DNA from: Bacteroidota bacterium
GTDB lineage: Bacteria; Bacteroidota; Bacteroidia; JAHEXY01
Direction of reading: 5' to 3'
Assembly: GCA_023251875.1 (NCBI GenBank)
Contig: JAHEXY010000003.1
Coordinates: 62,001-126,000 of the forward strand
Length of the DNA stretch: 64,000 nucleotides
Part shown: in pieces, positions 44,435 through 54,103 of the stretch
How the letters are laid out: each line of letters starts with the position of its first letter
Position numbering within the stretch: the stretch's first letter is position 1
Translations under genes and position numbers: made by a program
Notes under the pieces: generated by a model
What the model was told of the DNA's origin: nothing
Seen by the model: only the letters and a program-made list of their open reading frames with translations
Databases searched by the model: none

Positions 44435-47404
44435 ATGAATTTTAAAAATTTACTACTCTTAACGGGAATTGTTACGTTTTTATCTTCAGGTTCAATTTAT
44501 GCCCAAGATCGAGATGAAATCCGTTACATTAAAAACAACAAAAAACAACCTAATGTTGCTTTTCAGCAAGAATTAAGACATTCTATTGCATGGCAAAATT
44601 TTTTAAAAACACATGGAGAATGGTATGTAGTATTTAATGAAGAAAACCAATTGCCTCATAGAGCTTATGGAAAACCAATTCAAGTTAGTGGAGCAACTCT
44701 ACAAGATAGAGCATTAAATTTTGTGTCAAATGAATTGTCGGAATTTAAAATTGCTACGGACGCATTAAAACTTCAAAATGCATTTGAATCTGAAAAATAC
44801 GACTATGTAAATTTTTATGAAACCTATAATGGTCTAAAAATATTAGACAGTAGGTTAACGGTTAAAATGACAAAAAGTGGAGAAGTAATTTTATTTGGAG
44901 CTGATGTATACAATGATCTTGCTACTAAAATTTCTATTACACCCAAACTTTCTTCTACTGAAGCAGCAAGTATTGCTACGCAAAATCTGAGTTCAAAAAT
45001 AATATCTACTGCTGTTACTCAAGATTTATTTATTCTACCTATTCCTGATGCAAATAGAAAAGCACAAAATCAATACAAATTGGTATATGAAGTATTTGTT
45101 AATGCAAAAAATATTGATGGCTTACCTTTAAAGTATAGAACATTAGTTGATGCACAAACAGGTGAAATTCTATCTCGTCAAAACGAAATTCATACTTCAG
45201 GAAATGGAACAACAAATGTTAATGTAAACGGAACGGTAACCATTGATAACCCTTATAAAGGTAATACAGAAGTTATTTTACCTAATATTAGAGCAACTAC
45301 AGGAAGTACTACATATCATTCTGATTCATTAGGAAATTTCCAAATGATAGGTAATCCGGCAAGTGGTACATTTTATTTAGATGGATTATGGTCGGATGTT
45401 GAATTGGATGCTGGAAGCAATACTGCAAATCTTACTAAAGCTTTAGATACTAATAATACAATTGCTGTCTCTTTTGATTCATCAATAGCTACAATAAGAG
45501 AGCGCTCTGCCTATTACCATGTAAATGTAATTCATGATCACATGAAAGCATATTTACCAACATTTACCGGAATGGACATTGTTTTGCCTACTTATGTTGA
45601 TGTAACAGGTGCTGGAACTTGCAATGCTTATTACGATGGTTCTTCAATTAATTTTTTAAAAGAAGGAGGAGGGTGTTATTGCATGGCTCAAATTGGTGAT
45701 GTAATTTATCATGAATACGGCCATGGTATTAGTGACAAATTTTATACAGCGCAGAATGCAAGTTTTGATAATGGAGCAATGGGCGAAGGGTATTCAGATG
45801 TTTGGGCTTTTTCGGTAACATTTAATCCTGTTTTGGCACAAGGTTATGAAACAACTGATTCCACTACTTACATTAGAAGATACGATGAAGATATAAAAGT
45901 ATATCCCAAAGATTTAGTTGGTGAAGTACATGCCGATGGTGAAATTATTGCCGGAGCTTGGTGGGACACCTATCAAAATTTTGGTTCTATGGATAAGATG
46001 TTAAAATTGTATTCAGAATCTTTAAATGGATTAATTACAGGCCCGGATGGAACAGAAGGAGCTGTTTTCACAGATATATTAATTGAAGTGCTAACTGATG
46101 ATGATGATGATGCAGATCTTACTAACGGAACACCAAATGATTCTGCCATTGTTGAAGCATTTGCTAAACATGGTATAACGCTACTTTCAAATGCAGAAGT
46201 AGAGCATACTATTGTTGATGATGCAACAGTAAATGTTCCTGTAACTATTGATGCAGATATTACCTTAACTTATGCTTGGGCACTCAATAATGCTAGGGTT
46301 TATTATTATTTAAATGCTGATAAAACAAATTGGTCTAGCATTGATATGACCAATACTATTGGTAAAACATACTCGGCTGATATACCTGCCCAATCTATTG
46401 GAACTGTAATTGGCTATTATGTGGCATTGGAAGATATTTACCAAAAAACAGCAGGTGTTGTGCCAACTGCTGCAAACGATGATAATCCTAATATTCCTTA
46501 TTTTACTTTGGTAGGATGTGCGCAAAAACATCTTGAAGATTTTGATACATTTCAAGGTTCATGGAAAGAAGGTTTATCTACCGATAATGCAACAACAGGT
46601 GAATGGGAAATTGGTTTGCCTACTGGATCGTTTTCTAATCCTTTTGATTTAACAACGGTTGTTCAAACAAATGAACAACATACTGATGGAGGTTCTTTTT
46701 GTGCTTATACCGGTAATGCATCTTCCGCTGCATCGGCTTTGGGTGAAAATGATGTGGATGGAGGAGTAACTACATTACAATCTCCTGTATTTGATTTAAC
46801 AGAATATGTAAATCCTGTTGTGGTGTATTACCGTTGGTATATTAATAATCCACCATCAGGTGCTAATCCGGGTAATGATTATTGGGAAGTACACGTTACC
46901 GATGATGGAACGAATTGGACAACATTAGAAAGAACCAATGTATCAGATAAAAGCTGGCGAAAATATGCTTTCAGGGTTACTGATTATGTAACTAAAACAG
47001 CAAAATTTCAAGTGCGTTTTCTTGCTGCTGATAGTTTAAAAACCGGAGAATACCTTGATGGAGGTAGTCTTGTTGAAGCAGCTATTGATGATTTAGCTAT
47101 TTATGATGAAGATGATGGTTCTGGATCTTCAGTTAAAGAAGTAAATCTTACAAATTTCAATATTTATCCGAATCCAACTTCTGATAAATGTGTTTTGAAA
47201 TTTTCAGCATCAGTAAATTCAAATTTAGAAGTTAAAATGATTAACATGGTAGGAGAAAATGTTTACACTATTCCAGCCCATGAAATAACAGCAGGTTCAC
47301 ATCAAATGAATATTGATTTGGGTTCATTACCTGCCGGTGTTTATATGGCTCAAATAAAATATGCAGATACACAAAGAATGGAAAAAATTACTTTGGTGAA
47401 GTAG
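44435..47404 (+). CDS. Secreted zinc metallopeptidase with FTP propeptide and type IX sorting domain
   Basis: The 989-residue protein has a signal peptide (to SIYAQ, ~residue 24), an FTP/PepSY-type propeptide (FVSNELSEFKIATDALKLQ...DYVNFYETYNGLKILDSRLTVKMTKSGEVILFGADVYNDL) and a fungalysin/thermolysin-like catalytic domain. Zinc-site HEYGH lies at residues 426-430 and GEGYSDVWAF supplies the further acidic residue. A beta-sandwich/MAM-like region follows near residue 700 (HLEDFDTFQGSWKEG...YRWYINNPPSG) and a type A T9SS domain (FNIYPNPTSDKCVLKFS...LPAGVYMAQIKYADTQRMEKITLVK). It is probably an extracellular protease. A 10-bp-stem terminator lies 25 bp after the stop. Confidence 0.9.
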   Translation: MNFKNLLLLTGIVTFLSSGSIYAQDRDEIRYIKNNKKQPNVAFQQELRHSIAWQNFLKTHGEWYVVFNEENQLPHRAYGKPIQVSGATLQDRALNFVSNELSEFKIATDALKLQNAFESEKYDYVNFYETYNGLKILDSRLTVKMTKSGEVILFGADVYNDLATKISITPKLSSTEAASIATQNLSSKIISTAVTQDLFILPIPDANRKAQNQYKLVYEVFVNAKNIDGLPLKYRTLVDAQTGEILSRQNEIHTSGNGTTNVNVNGTVTIDNPYKGNTEVILPNIRATTGSTTYHSDSLGNFQMIGNPASGTFYLDGLWSDVELDAGSNTANLTKALDTNNTIAVSFDSSIATIRERSAYYHVNVIHDHMKAYLPTFTGMDIVLPTYVDVTGAGTCNAYYDGSSINFLKEGGGCYCMAQIGDVIYHEYGHGISDKFYTAQNASFDNGAMGEGYSDVWAFSVTFNPVLAQGYETTDSTTYIRRYDEDIKVYPKDLVGEVHADGEIIAGAWWDTYQNFGSMDKMLKLYSESLNGLITGPDGTEGAVFTDILIEVLTDDDDDADLTNGTPNDSAIVEAFAKHGITLLSNAEVEHTIVDDATVNVPVTIDADITLTYAWALNNARVYYYLNADKTNWSSIDMTNTIGKTYSADIPAQSIGTVIGYYVALEDIYQKTAGVVPTAANDDNPNIPYFTLVGCAQKHLEDFDTFQGSWKEGLSTDNATTGEWEIGLPTGSFSNPFDLTTVVQTNEQHTDGGSFCAYTGNASSAASALGENDVDGGVTTLQSPVFDLTEYVNPVVVYYRWYINNPPSGANPGNDYWEVHVTDDGTNWTTLERTNVSDKSWRKYAFRVTDYVTKTAKFQVRFLAADSLKTGEYLDGGSLVEAAIDDLAIYDEDDGSGSSVKEVNLTNFNIYPNPTSDKCVLKFSASVNSNLEVKMINMVGENVYTIPAHEITAGSHQMNIDLGSLPAGVYMAQIKYADTQRMEKITLVK

Positions 47405-47428
47405 TTTCACTTTAATAAAGTAATATTT

Positions 47429-47465
47429 AAAGGGTATGGAGATAGCAATATTTTCATACCCTTTT
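47429..47465 (+). terminator. Hairpin terminator after the metallopeptidase gene
   Basis: AAAGGGTATG (47429-47438) pairs with CATACCCTTT (47455-47464) around a 16-nt loop and is followed by T residues, 25 bp beyond the stop codon. Confidence 0.75.
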
Positions 47466-47653
47466 GCATTTATCTAAGCTTTTCACTGATTATTTCTAAA
47501 ATAACATTAGTTGTGCTTATTAATAATTATCTTATTTTCAAATACTTATATTTATTAAATAAAGGCGAACAATAAACTAAAGTTCCAATATCTTATTGAA
47601 ATTGTATTTATTCGTAATTATGCTTCAAAATAGATTATCGAAAAATAAACAAG

Positions 47654-49036
47654 ATGAAAAATCAAAAACAAATTTTAACTAGAATATCTAGTACCCTTTT
47701 AGCATTAACTTTTTGCGTTAATATTCATGCTCAATCTGTGGGGCCTACAGGTGCAACAGGATGTACCGGGCCTACAGGCCCAACTGGAGCTGATGGAGCA
47801 ATGGGTAGTACCGGTGCAACTGGAGCTGACGGAGCTTTAAATGCTTGGTCCTTAGTTGGAAATGCCGGAACTTCTTCAGCGACAAATTTTATTGGAACAA
47901 CAGATGCTAAAGATTTAGTTGTAAAAACTAACAATACCGAACGCATGAGATTATCATCAAATGGTAATATAGGTATTGGCACTAGTTCACCAACGTCAAT
48001 AGTTCATATTAAAGGTGATTCTCCTATATTAAATGTAGAGGCAAATTCTTCTAGTAGCTCACAAATAAGCCTATCTACTCAATCAAAAGGAACTGCATAT
48101 TTATATAAATATGGTACTTCAGGGCGTTTAACAATTTCTAGTGGTGGTGCTTATGATATGCGTTTTTTGAATAGTTTTCCTGGCGGTAGTTTTACATTTG
48201 ACGAAGGATCATCTACTAGAATGTATATTGCTACCGGAGGTAATGTGGGTATTGGAACAACTTTTCCTGCTTATCAACTTCAAGTAAGTACAGATAAAGC
48301 GGCAAAGCCGGGTACCTCAACATGGACAATTGCTTCTGATAGACGTTTGAAAAAAGACATTACAGATTTTAATGATGGATTAAGTGTGTTAGAAAAAATT
48401 CACCCAGTTTGGTTTAGTTACAATGGTGAAGCGGGTATGCCAACCGACAAAAAATTTGTAGGCATTATTGCTCAAGAAATGAAAGAAATTGCACCTTATA
48501 TGGTTGGGTCATTTACTTCTGAAGATAAGGAAGGAAACAAAAAAGAATATTTGGATTATGATGCAAATTCATTATTCTATATTCTTGTTAATTCAGTTAA
48601 GGAACAAGAAACTACTATTGAAAAACAGCAAGATCAAATTACTCTGAGAGATGAAGAATTAACTGAAGTAAAAACTGAACTTGCCCTGATGAAAGCTCAA
48701 ATGGATAAAATTGAAAAGCTTTTAAATTCAAGTACAAATTCAACATCAACTATTGAAAATATTTCTAATTGTTGTGATGCTTCTTTGGAACAAAATTATC
48801 CTAATCCGTTTGATGAAACTACAACGATAAAATATAATATAAATGAAGAAGCAAAAAATGCATTTATTGTACTTAGTTCATTAGAAGGAGCTGTGATAAA
48901 CAAATATGAAATAGATAGGATTGGGTCGGGCGAACTTATTATCCCTGTCAATACATTGGCAGCAGGAACTTATTCTTATCAGTTGATTATTGATAACAAA
49001 CAAGTAGATGTAAAAAGAATGGAAATTATTAAATAG
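47654..49036 (+). CDS. Secreted collagen-like/S74 chaperone protein with type IX sorting domain
   Basis: The 460-residue protein starts with a signal peptide (to NIHAQ). About 12 collagen-type G-X-Y triplets follow (GPTGATGCTGPTGPTGADGA..), then a beta-rich fibre region (ERMRLSSNGNIGIGTSSPTSIVHIKGD). The intramolecular chaperone/peptidase S74 domain (SDRRLKKDITDFNDGLSVLEKIHPVWFSYNG...FVGIIAQEMKEIAPYMV...LDYDANSLFYILVNSVKEQ) leads into a coiled coil. A type A T9SS domain (LEQNYPNPFDETTTIKYNI...LAAGTYSYQLIIDNKQVDVKRMEIIK) ends it. The S74 Ser-Asp pair (SDRRLKKDI) is present, so trimer folding and self-cleavage are plausible. It resembles a phage tail-fibre tip reused as a surface fibre. Confidence 0.9.
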   Translation: MKNQKQILTRISSTLLALTFCVNIHAQSVGPTGATGCTGPTGPTGADGAMGSTGATGADGALNAWSLVGNAGTSSATNFIGTTDAKDLVVKTNNTERMRLSSNGNIGIGTSSPTSIVHIKGDSPILNVEANSSSSSQISLSTQSKGTAYLYKYGTSGRLTISSGGAYDMRFLNSFPGGSFTFDEGSSTRMYIATGGNVGIGTTFPAYQLQVSTDKAAKPGTSTWTIASDRRLKKDITDFNDGLSVLEKIHPVWFSYNGEAGMPTDKKFVGIIAQEMKEIAPYMVGSFTSEDKEGNKKEYLDYDANSLFYILVNSVKEQETTIEKQQDQITLRDEELTEVKTELALMKAQMDKIEKLLNSSTNSTSTIENISNCCDASLEQNYPNPFDETTTIKYNINEEAKNAFIVLSSLEGAVINKYEIDRIGSGELIIPVNTLAAGTYSYQLIIDNKQVDVKRMEIIK

Positions 49037-49060
49037 AAAATTCGATTTTATTATTATAGA

Positions 49061-49098
49061 TCCTGATAGAGTAAAATTTACTCTATCAGGATTTTTTT
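49061..49098 (+). terminator. Strong rho-independent terminator
   Basis: TCCTGATAGAGTAAA and TTTACTCTATCAGGA form a perfect 15-bp stem (49061-49091), followed by seven T residues, 24 bp after the S74-protein stop. This is the clearest terminator in the window. Confidence 0.95.
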
Positions 49099-49219
49099 AT
49101 AATTATGCCTTTATTAGGGTTAAGATCTGCTTGATTTTTTTAGTATTTTTACAAATATTAAAATAGATATTCAATAAATAATTTCTTCAATTAAAAAATA
49201 TTTCGCTTCATATATTTCA

Positions 49220-51094
49220 ATGTTTAAAGTAATTATTATAGCAATAATTGCTTTTACTATTTACCGATTATGTTTTATTTTCTTTAATAGAGAAAGTATT
49301 CCTTCGGATGCTTCTAATAAATTATTTTTATTTAGTAGGGCACTATTATTTGGTTTCAATTTTGATGTTGTTATTAGTTGTTACATAATAGCTCCATTCT
49401 TTATTTGTGTTTCTATTTGTCAATTTTCAAGTAAAGCACTTGCCCGTTTATATCCATTTTTTAAATGGTATTTTATTGTTTTGTTTAGTGCTTGTATGCT
49501 TATTTGTGCTGCAGATATCCCCTATTACAAACAATTTGGAAGCCATGTAAGCAAAGAATTCTGTGTTTGGTCAGATTCTCCCTCATTCATTGTTAAACTT
49601 ATATTTTCTAATATAGCTTATTGGGGATACTTAGTGCTTTTTATTTTATTAGGTGTATTTATTTATAAATGTATTTCGAAAATATTTTTATCAATACAAA
49701 TTCAAAAATATTCTTCTAATAAATTCATAACGATTGTCGTTTTTCTTATTCTAAGTTTATTTTTATTGGTAGGCATGAGAGGGCGTACAGGAGCAAAATC
49801 ACCTATCCGAATTGGGACCGCATTTTTTTCCGAATATTTGTTTTTTAATCAATTGGGTTTGAATCCTTGTTTTGTTTTTATTAATAGTGTGTTGGAACAT
49901 AAAAAGAAATGGGATTTTTTAAATGTAAAATATAATGAGACTGAAATTTCAGGAATCAATAGCAATACTTCATTTGAGAAAATTTATTCTTCAGATTCTC
50001 TTCCCAAAAAATACAATGTGGTAGTAGTACTTATGGAAAGCATGGCTATAAGTAAAATGGGTTACTATAATTGCCCGCATTTAACTTCACGTTTCGATAG
50101 TATTGTAGGTCAAGGTGTGTTTTTTAATAGATTCTATTCTTCCGGAATACATACATTTAATGGCCTCTTCAGCACAGAAACCGGTTTTCCGGCAATCATG
50201 GATGTACATCCGTTAAATACTTATAATAAAAAATCATTTAAGGGCATTGCTTATTGGTTAAAACAAAATGGTTATACAAACTATTTTTTCACATGCCATG
50301 ATGCTCAATTTGATAATATGGAAGGCTTCATGAAGTTTAATTATTTCGATCGTGTTTATTCTCAAAATGATTATCCAAATGAAAAGGTATTAAGCGCGCT
50401 TGGAGTCCCTGATCATTATTTGTTTGAATATGCCTTACAAAAAATGGATAAACATGTGAAAGAAAAACATACTCCCTTCTTTTCTTATATATTAACTTCA
50501 AGCGATCATGGTCCGTGGGTAATACCTGCTGATATTCCATTTAAACCGAATGCAGAAAAAGATCAGGATAAAGCAACACAATATGCGGATTGGGCTTTGG
50601 GGCATTTTATTGAAGAAGCAAAAAAATATGATTGGTTTAATAATACATTATTTGTTTTTGTTGCTGATCATGGTTTAAGTATAGGTTATACCTATTCAAT
50701 GCCATTGTCTTTTAATCATATTCCTTGTGTGTTTTATATGCCTTCACAATTAAAACCTGATACAATTTCATCTCTAGGGGGGCAAATAGATGTATTTCCT
50801 ACTCTAATGAATTTTTTAAAAATACCTTTTAAAAATACTTCAATGGGAATTGACTTAATGCATGAAGAACGTCCGTATATGTATTTTACTGCTGATTCTA
50901 AAATAGGCTGTATAGATAATGAATACTACTATATTCATTTATTGGATGAACAGAAAGAATTATTATACAGATTTGAAAATTTAGATAAACATAGTTATTG
51001 GGAAGAATATAAAGCTAAAGCAGATTCGATGAAAAACTATTCCCAAGAAATGATTAGAAAAGCAAATTATATTATAGAAAATAAATTGTATTAA
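49220..51094 (+). CDS. LtaS-like sulfatase-family membrane transferase
   Basis: The 624-residue protein has about five N-terminal transmembrane helices (within residues 1-195) and a C-terminal periplasmic alkaline phosphatase-like domain beginning YNVVVVLMESMAISKMG. The likely nucleophile Thr lies in FYSSGIHTFNGLFSTETGFPA. Metal-site segments are YILTSSDHGPWVIP and FVADHGLS. In Gram-positives such enzymes make lipoteichoic acid; in Bacteroidota, which lack it, a phosphoglycerol or phosphoethanolamine transfer onto glycans or lipids is more likely. It is preceded by a strong terminator and stands alone. Confidence 0.87.
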   Translation: MFKVIIIAIIAFTIYRLCFIFFNRESIPSDASNKLFLFSRALLFGFNFDVVISCYIIAPFFICVSICQFSSKALARLYPFFKWYFIVLFSACMLICAADIPYYKQFGSHVSKEFCVWSDSPSFIVKLIFSNIAYWGYLVLFILLGVFIYKCISKIFLSIQIQKYSSNKFITIVVFLILSLFLLVGMRGRTGAKSPIRIGTAFFSEYLFFNQLGLNPCFVFINSVLEHKKKWDFLNVKYNETEISGINSNTSFEKIYSSDSLPKKYNVVVVLMESMAISKMGYYNCPHLTSRFDSIVGQGVFFNRFYSSGIHTFNGLFSTETGFPAIMDVHPLNTYNKKSFKGIAYWLKQNGYTNYFFTCHDAQFDNMEGFMKFNYFDRVYSQNDYPNEKVLSALGVPDHYLFEYALQKMDKHVKEKHTPFFSYILTSSDHGPWVIPADIPFKPNAEKDQDKATQYADWALGHFIEEAKKYDWFNNTLFVFVADHGLSIGYTYSMPLSFNHIPCVFYMPSQLKPDTISSLGGQIDVFPTLMNFLKIPFKNTSMGIDLMHEERPYMYFTADSKIGCIDNEYYYIHLLDEQKELLYRFENLDKHSYWEEYKAKADSMKNYSQEMIRKANYIIENKLY

Positions 51095-51141
51095 AGCCTT
51101 CATTTTTATCTTCATTCAATCAAACTCTCCTGATTTTTAAG

Positions 51142-51149
51142 TAATTTTG
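51142..51149 (+). promoter_or_regulatory. Candidate -7 box for the aminotransferase gene
   Basis: TAATTTTG matches TAnnTTTG and would give a leader of about 120 nt that includes the dispersed repeat at 51165-51249. No TTG lies at the -33 distance. Confidence 0.35.
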
Positions 51150-51164
51150 CTTCATTCCAAAAAT

Positions 51165-51249
51165 AACCGCAAAGGATGCGAAGTTATACGGAAAATTTAC
51201 AAAGAAAATTCAATCCTTTTTTTCTCTGTTCCTTCGTGTCTCTGTGGTA
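51165..51249. repeat. Dispersed repeat AACCGCAAAGGA ... CTCTGTGGT in the aminotransferase leader
   Basis: The left end AACCGCAAAGGATGCGAAG and right end CCTTCGTGTCTCTGTGGT form an imperfect inverted pair, about 85 bp in all. The right half is the reverse complement of the repeat type at 4769-4798. It would lie in the transcribed leader if the -7 box at 51142 is used. Confidence 0.55.
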
Positions 51250-51271
51250 AAAAAACTAAAAAATTAAAAAC

Positions 51272-52627
51272 ATGCAAACAGATACTTTACTTGATCCAAA
51301 AACAGAAATTCTTCAAAATGCATTAAATTATTCTTTATTCTCGTGGAGCAAACAAAGAGGAATTAATCCGCTTAATGTTGAAAGAGCCGAAGGAATATAT
51401 TTATATACCAGAGATGGAAAACGCATAATTGATTTTTCATCACAATTGATGAATGCCAATATTGGCCATGGTAACCAAAAAGTAACAGAAGCAGTTGTTA
51501 AGCAAATGCAACAAGTAGCTTTTGTACATCCGGGAATGATTTCAGAAGTAAGAGGAAAACTTGGAAAAAAGTTAGCAGAAATAACGCCCGGCACTTTAAA
51601 TAGAACATTATTTACGCTTGGCGGTTCAGAAGCTATTGAAAATGCAATAAAATTAGCACGTTTGTATACAGGCCGACATAAAATAATTGCTCAATACCGT
51701 GCATACCATGGAGCAACATATGGTGCAATGACGGTAAGTGGAGATCCTCGTAGGCATCCGGTAGATAGCCAATTATTGCCCAATGTTATTCATGTTGAGA
51801 ATCCTTATGCATACCGTTGTCCTTGGTATTCAGAAACACCAGAACAATGTGCAGAACGCTGTGCCGAAAGTTTAGAGCGAACTATTCTTGTTGAAAATCC
51901 AAACAGCATTGCTGCTATTTTAATGGAAGGTGAATCTGGTTCTTCCGGTTGTATTAAATATCCTGTTGGCTATTGGAAAAAGGTAAAAGCTATTGCAGAT
52001 AAATATGGTATTTTAATTATTGATGATGAAGTAATGAGCGGTTTTGGAAGAACAGGAAAAATGTTTGCAATCGAGCATCACGGTGTAGAGCCTGATATGA
52101 TGTGCATGGCAAAAGGATTAACTTCCGGTTACTTACCATTGGGTGGTTTAATTGTGAAAGAAGAAATTGCCAAATATTTTGATGATAAAATGCTTCCGCT
52201 TGGGCTTACTTACTCTGCACATGCAACTTCTTGTGCTGCGGCTTTAGCGGTTTTACAAATTACAGAAGAAGAAAATTTAGTTGAGAATGCAGCTAATATG
52301 GGTCGCTACGTGGATGAACAAGTGGCTAAGCTGGCACAAAAACATCCTTCTATTGGCGATTTTAGAAATACAGGTTTATTAGGTTGTATTGAATTGGTGA
52401 AGAATAGAAAAACCAAAGAACCAATGGCCCCTTGGAACGCAAAACCAAACGAAATGGAAATCATGAATAAAGTTTCTGCTAAATTAAGTGAGCTAGGTTT
52501 ATTCACTTTCGTAAGATGGAATTACATTTTTGTTGCGCCTCCACTTATTGTAAACAAAGCTCAAATTGATGAAGGTTTGGATATTATTTCAAAAGCAATC
52601 TCAATAGCTGATGAGTATTGTAATTAA
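51272..52627 (+). CDS. Class III PLP-dependent aminotransferase
   Basis: The 451-residue enzyme has the class III features: LFTLGGSEAIENAIKLAR for phosphate binding, YHGATYGAMTVSG, GILIIDDEVMSGFGRTG with the cofactor-stacking Asp, and the Schiff-base lysine at position 281 in MCMAKGLTSGYLPLGG, followed by TYSAHATSCAAALAVL. It most resembles omega-amino acid or taurine/beta-alanine:pyruvate aminotransferases; the substrate cannot be read from sequence alone. Length is normal. The next gene follows after 12 bp and may be co-transcribed, with an acetoacetate decarboxylase-like gene beyond. Confidence 0.9.
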   Translation: MQTDTLLDPKTEILQNALNYSLFSWSKQRGINPLNVERAEGIYLYTRDGKRIIDFSSQLMNANIGHGNQKVTEAVVKQMQQVAFVHPGMISEVRGKLGKKLAEITPGTLNRTLFTLGGSEAIENAIKLARLYTGRHKIIAQYRAYHGATYGAMTVSGDPRRHPVDSQLLPNVIHVENPYAYRCPWYSETPEQCAERCAESLERTILVENPNSIAAILMEGESGSSGCIKYPVGYWKKVKAIADKYGILIIDDEVMSGFGRTGKMFAIEHHGVEPDMMCMAKGLTSGYLPLGGLIVKEEIAKYFDDKMLPLGLTYSAHATSCAAALAVLQITEEENLVENAANMGRYVDEQVAKLAQKHPSIGDFRNTGLLGCIELVKNRKTKEPMAPWNAKPNEMEIMNKVSAKLSELGLFTFVRWNYIFVAPPLIVNKAQIDEGLDIISKAISIADEYCN

Positions 52628-52639
52628 ATAAAAAAATAG

Positions 52640-53182
52640 ATGGATATATCTAATATTGATATTGATAAAAGCATTTCTAAAAATACATTGTGCTATTATA
52701 ATAGTATGAATAATTTTTGGAGATCATTTTATGTTTATTTTATATTGATATTTATTTTATCATTTTCAATACTTCTCTATTCAGTTTTTTACAAAACAAA
52801 TACTGAACACAACATTTTTTATCCAACTGCTATTATTGTCTTATTAGTCATTTTCCTATTCTACGTTCTCATAAGAAAATGGACAGAAAAGAAATTAACA
52901 ATAATATATACCCCATATGCTTTAAAAATAAATAAAAAAATATTACTTGATTTTGCTAAGGAAAATTTATACACGGTTTCACGAAGTGGAGAAAATAATT
53001 TTATAAGAATTGATACTTCAAACAGCAAACATCATTTCTTTTTTCTGTTAGATAAAGAAGTTCGTTTTTGTACACTTAGTTCTGTTGATACAGAATCAGG
53101 TCACATATATTTTCCGTCTTTATTAACACATTGGATGGTAAATAGCAGACTAAAGAGATATTTTAAAAATAAAAAGATTTAA
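52640..53182 (+). CDS. Hypothetical two-helix membrane protein
   Basis: The 180-residue protein has two adjacent transmembrane helices (about residues 33-52 and 60-78) and a C-terminal soluble domain of ~100 residues, ENLYTVSRSGENNFIRIDTSNSKHHFFFLL...LSSVDTESGHIYFPSLLTHWMV. The arrangement resembles YcxB-like or PH-like membrane proteins, but I cannot assign a family. It lies 12 bp downstream of the aminotransferase gene. Function unknown. Confidence 0.6.
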   Translation: MDISNIDIDKSISKNTLCYYNSMNNFWRSFYVYFILIFILSFSILLYSVFYKTNTEHNIFYPTAIIVLLVIFLFYVLIRKWTEKKLTIIYTPYALKINKKILLDFAKENLYTVSRSGENNFIRIDTSNSKHHFFFLLDKEVRFCTLSSVDTESGHIYFPSLLTHWMVNSRLKRYFKNKKI

Positions 53183-53244
53183 AACTGTGTTTCTTTGTTT
53201 CTTTGTGGCAAAAAAGTTAAACGCTTAACTCATATCCAATCCAA

Positions 53245-54087
53245 ATGATAAACCCCAAGCTCAACGAAAATTACAAAGTGTTTACAGATGATTTTTTTAC
53301 ACCATTTAAGAGTAAGCAAACTGATTATAAGTTGCAGCTAGATGACAACATTAGCAAAACATTTAAGTTCCCTACTTTATTTAAGGGAACAGAAAATGGC
53401 ATGGCCATTTTTTTATGTTCGTACGAAAAATTAAAAAAACATTTGCCACATCCGGATATGAATCCGGTTAGGATGCCCGGTGGCAGAGCTGTATTTGCTA
53501 TTTCGTGTTACAAATATGTTCATATACAAGAAATGCAACCTTATAATGAAATTTCTTTTACCGTTCCTGTTGTTTTTAAAGGCGCTTTAAATATTCCATT
53601 TGTTACACTTGCTGCTAAAAGTTTGTATAAAAATTTTGGCTATTATGTTTTTTCAATGCCGGTTAATTCAGTTGAAAATAATATTCGAGGCCATAAAATT
53701 TGGGGTTTACCCAAGTTTGTAACACAAATTGATGTTAAATCTGAGAATGGAATATTTTATACTAAAGTGTATGATGGAGACAAGCCTTATTTAGATATTA
53801 ACTTCCCAATTACTGGTTCAAAAAAATTAATGCATGAAGAACTTTCCATTTTATCTGTAAATGAAAAACAATTGTTAAAAGCTAAAGTGGTTTATTCAGG
53901 AGAATTTTTAATGAATACCAATTTGGGTGTTGCATTTAGCAAAGGCCAACAAAATAATGTTGCGCTTACAATTGGAGATACCCCAAGAGGAAATATTTTA
54001 AAAGATATTGAATTGGAAACGACACCTTTTCAAACTAGGTATTCAAGTAATGTATTAAGTGCATTGCATTTGCCAGTATCCTATTAA
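53245..54087 (+). CDS. Acetoacetate decarboxylase family protein
   Basis: The 280-residue protein resembles the ADC-like beta-barrel family: PHPDMNPVRMPGGRAVFAISCYKY, IQEMQPYNEISFTVPVVFKG, and a conserved FSMPVNSVENNIRGHKIWGLPKFV segment whose lysines include candidates for the Schiff-base residue. The rest (SKGQQNNVALTIGDTPRGNILKDIELETTPFQTRYSSNVLSALHLP) fits the fold. Distant members catalyse aldol or hydrolase chemistry rather than decarboxylation, so substrate is open. It is the last of a three-gene run after the aminotransferase and is followed by a dispersed repeat. Confidence 0.75.
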   Translation: MINPKLNENYKVFTDDFFTPFKSKQTDYKLQLDDNISKTFKFPTLFKGTENGMAIFLCSYEKLKKHLPHPDMNPVRMPGGRAVFAISCYKYVHIQEMQPYNEISFTVPVVFKGALNIPFVTLAAKSLYKNFGYYVFSMPVNSVENNIRGHKIWGLPKFVTQIDVKSENGIFYTKVYDGDKPYLDINFPITGSKKLMHEELSILSVNEKQLLKAKVVYSGEFLMNTNLGVAFSKGQQNNVALTIGDTPRGNILKDIELETTPFQTRYSSNVLSALHLPVSY

Positions 54088-54103
54088 TGCAATAATTCCA
54101 AAC

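Noticed and set aside
47654-49036. Tail-fibre domain as sign of a prophage
   Set aside because: The protein has a signal peptide and T9SS domain, and no other phage gene is nearby.
49220-51094. Lipoteichoic acid synthase as literal function
   Set aside because: All other content indicates a Gram-negative Bacteroidota, which lacks this polymer; only the enzyme fold is claimed.
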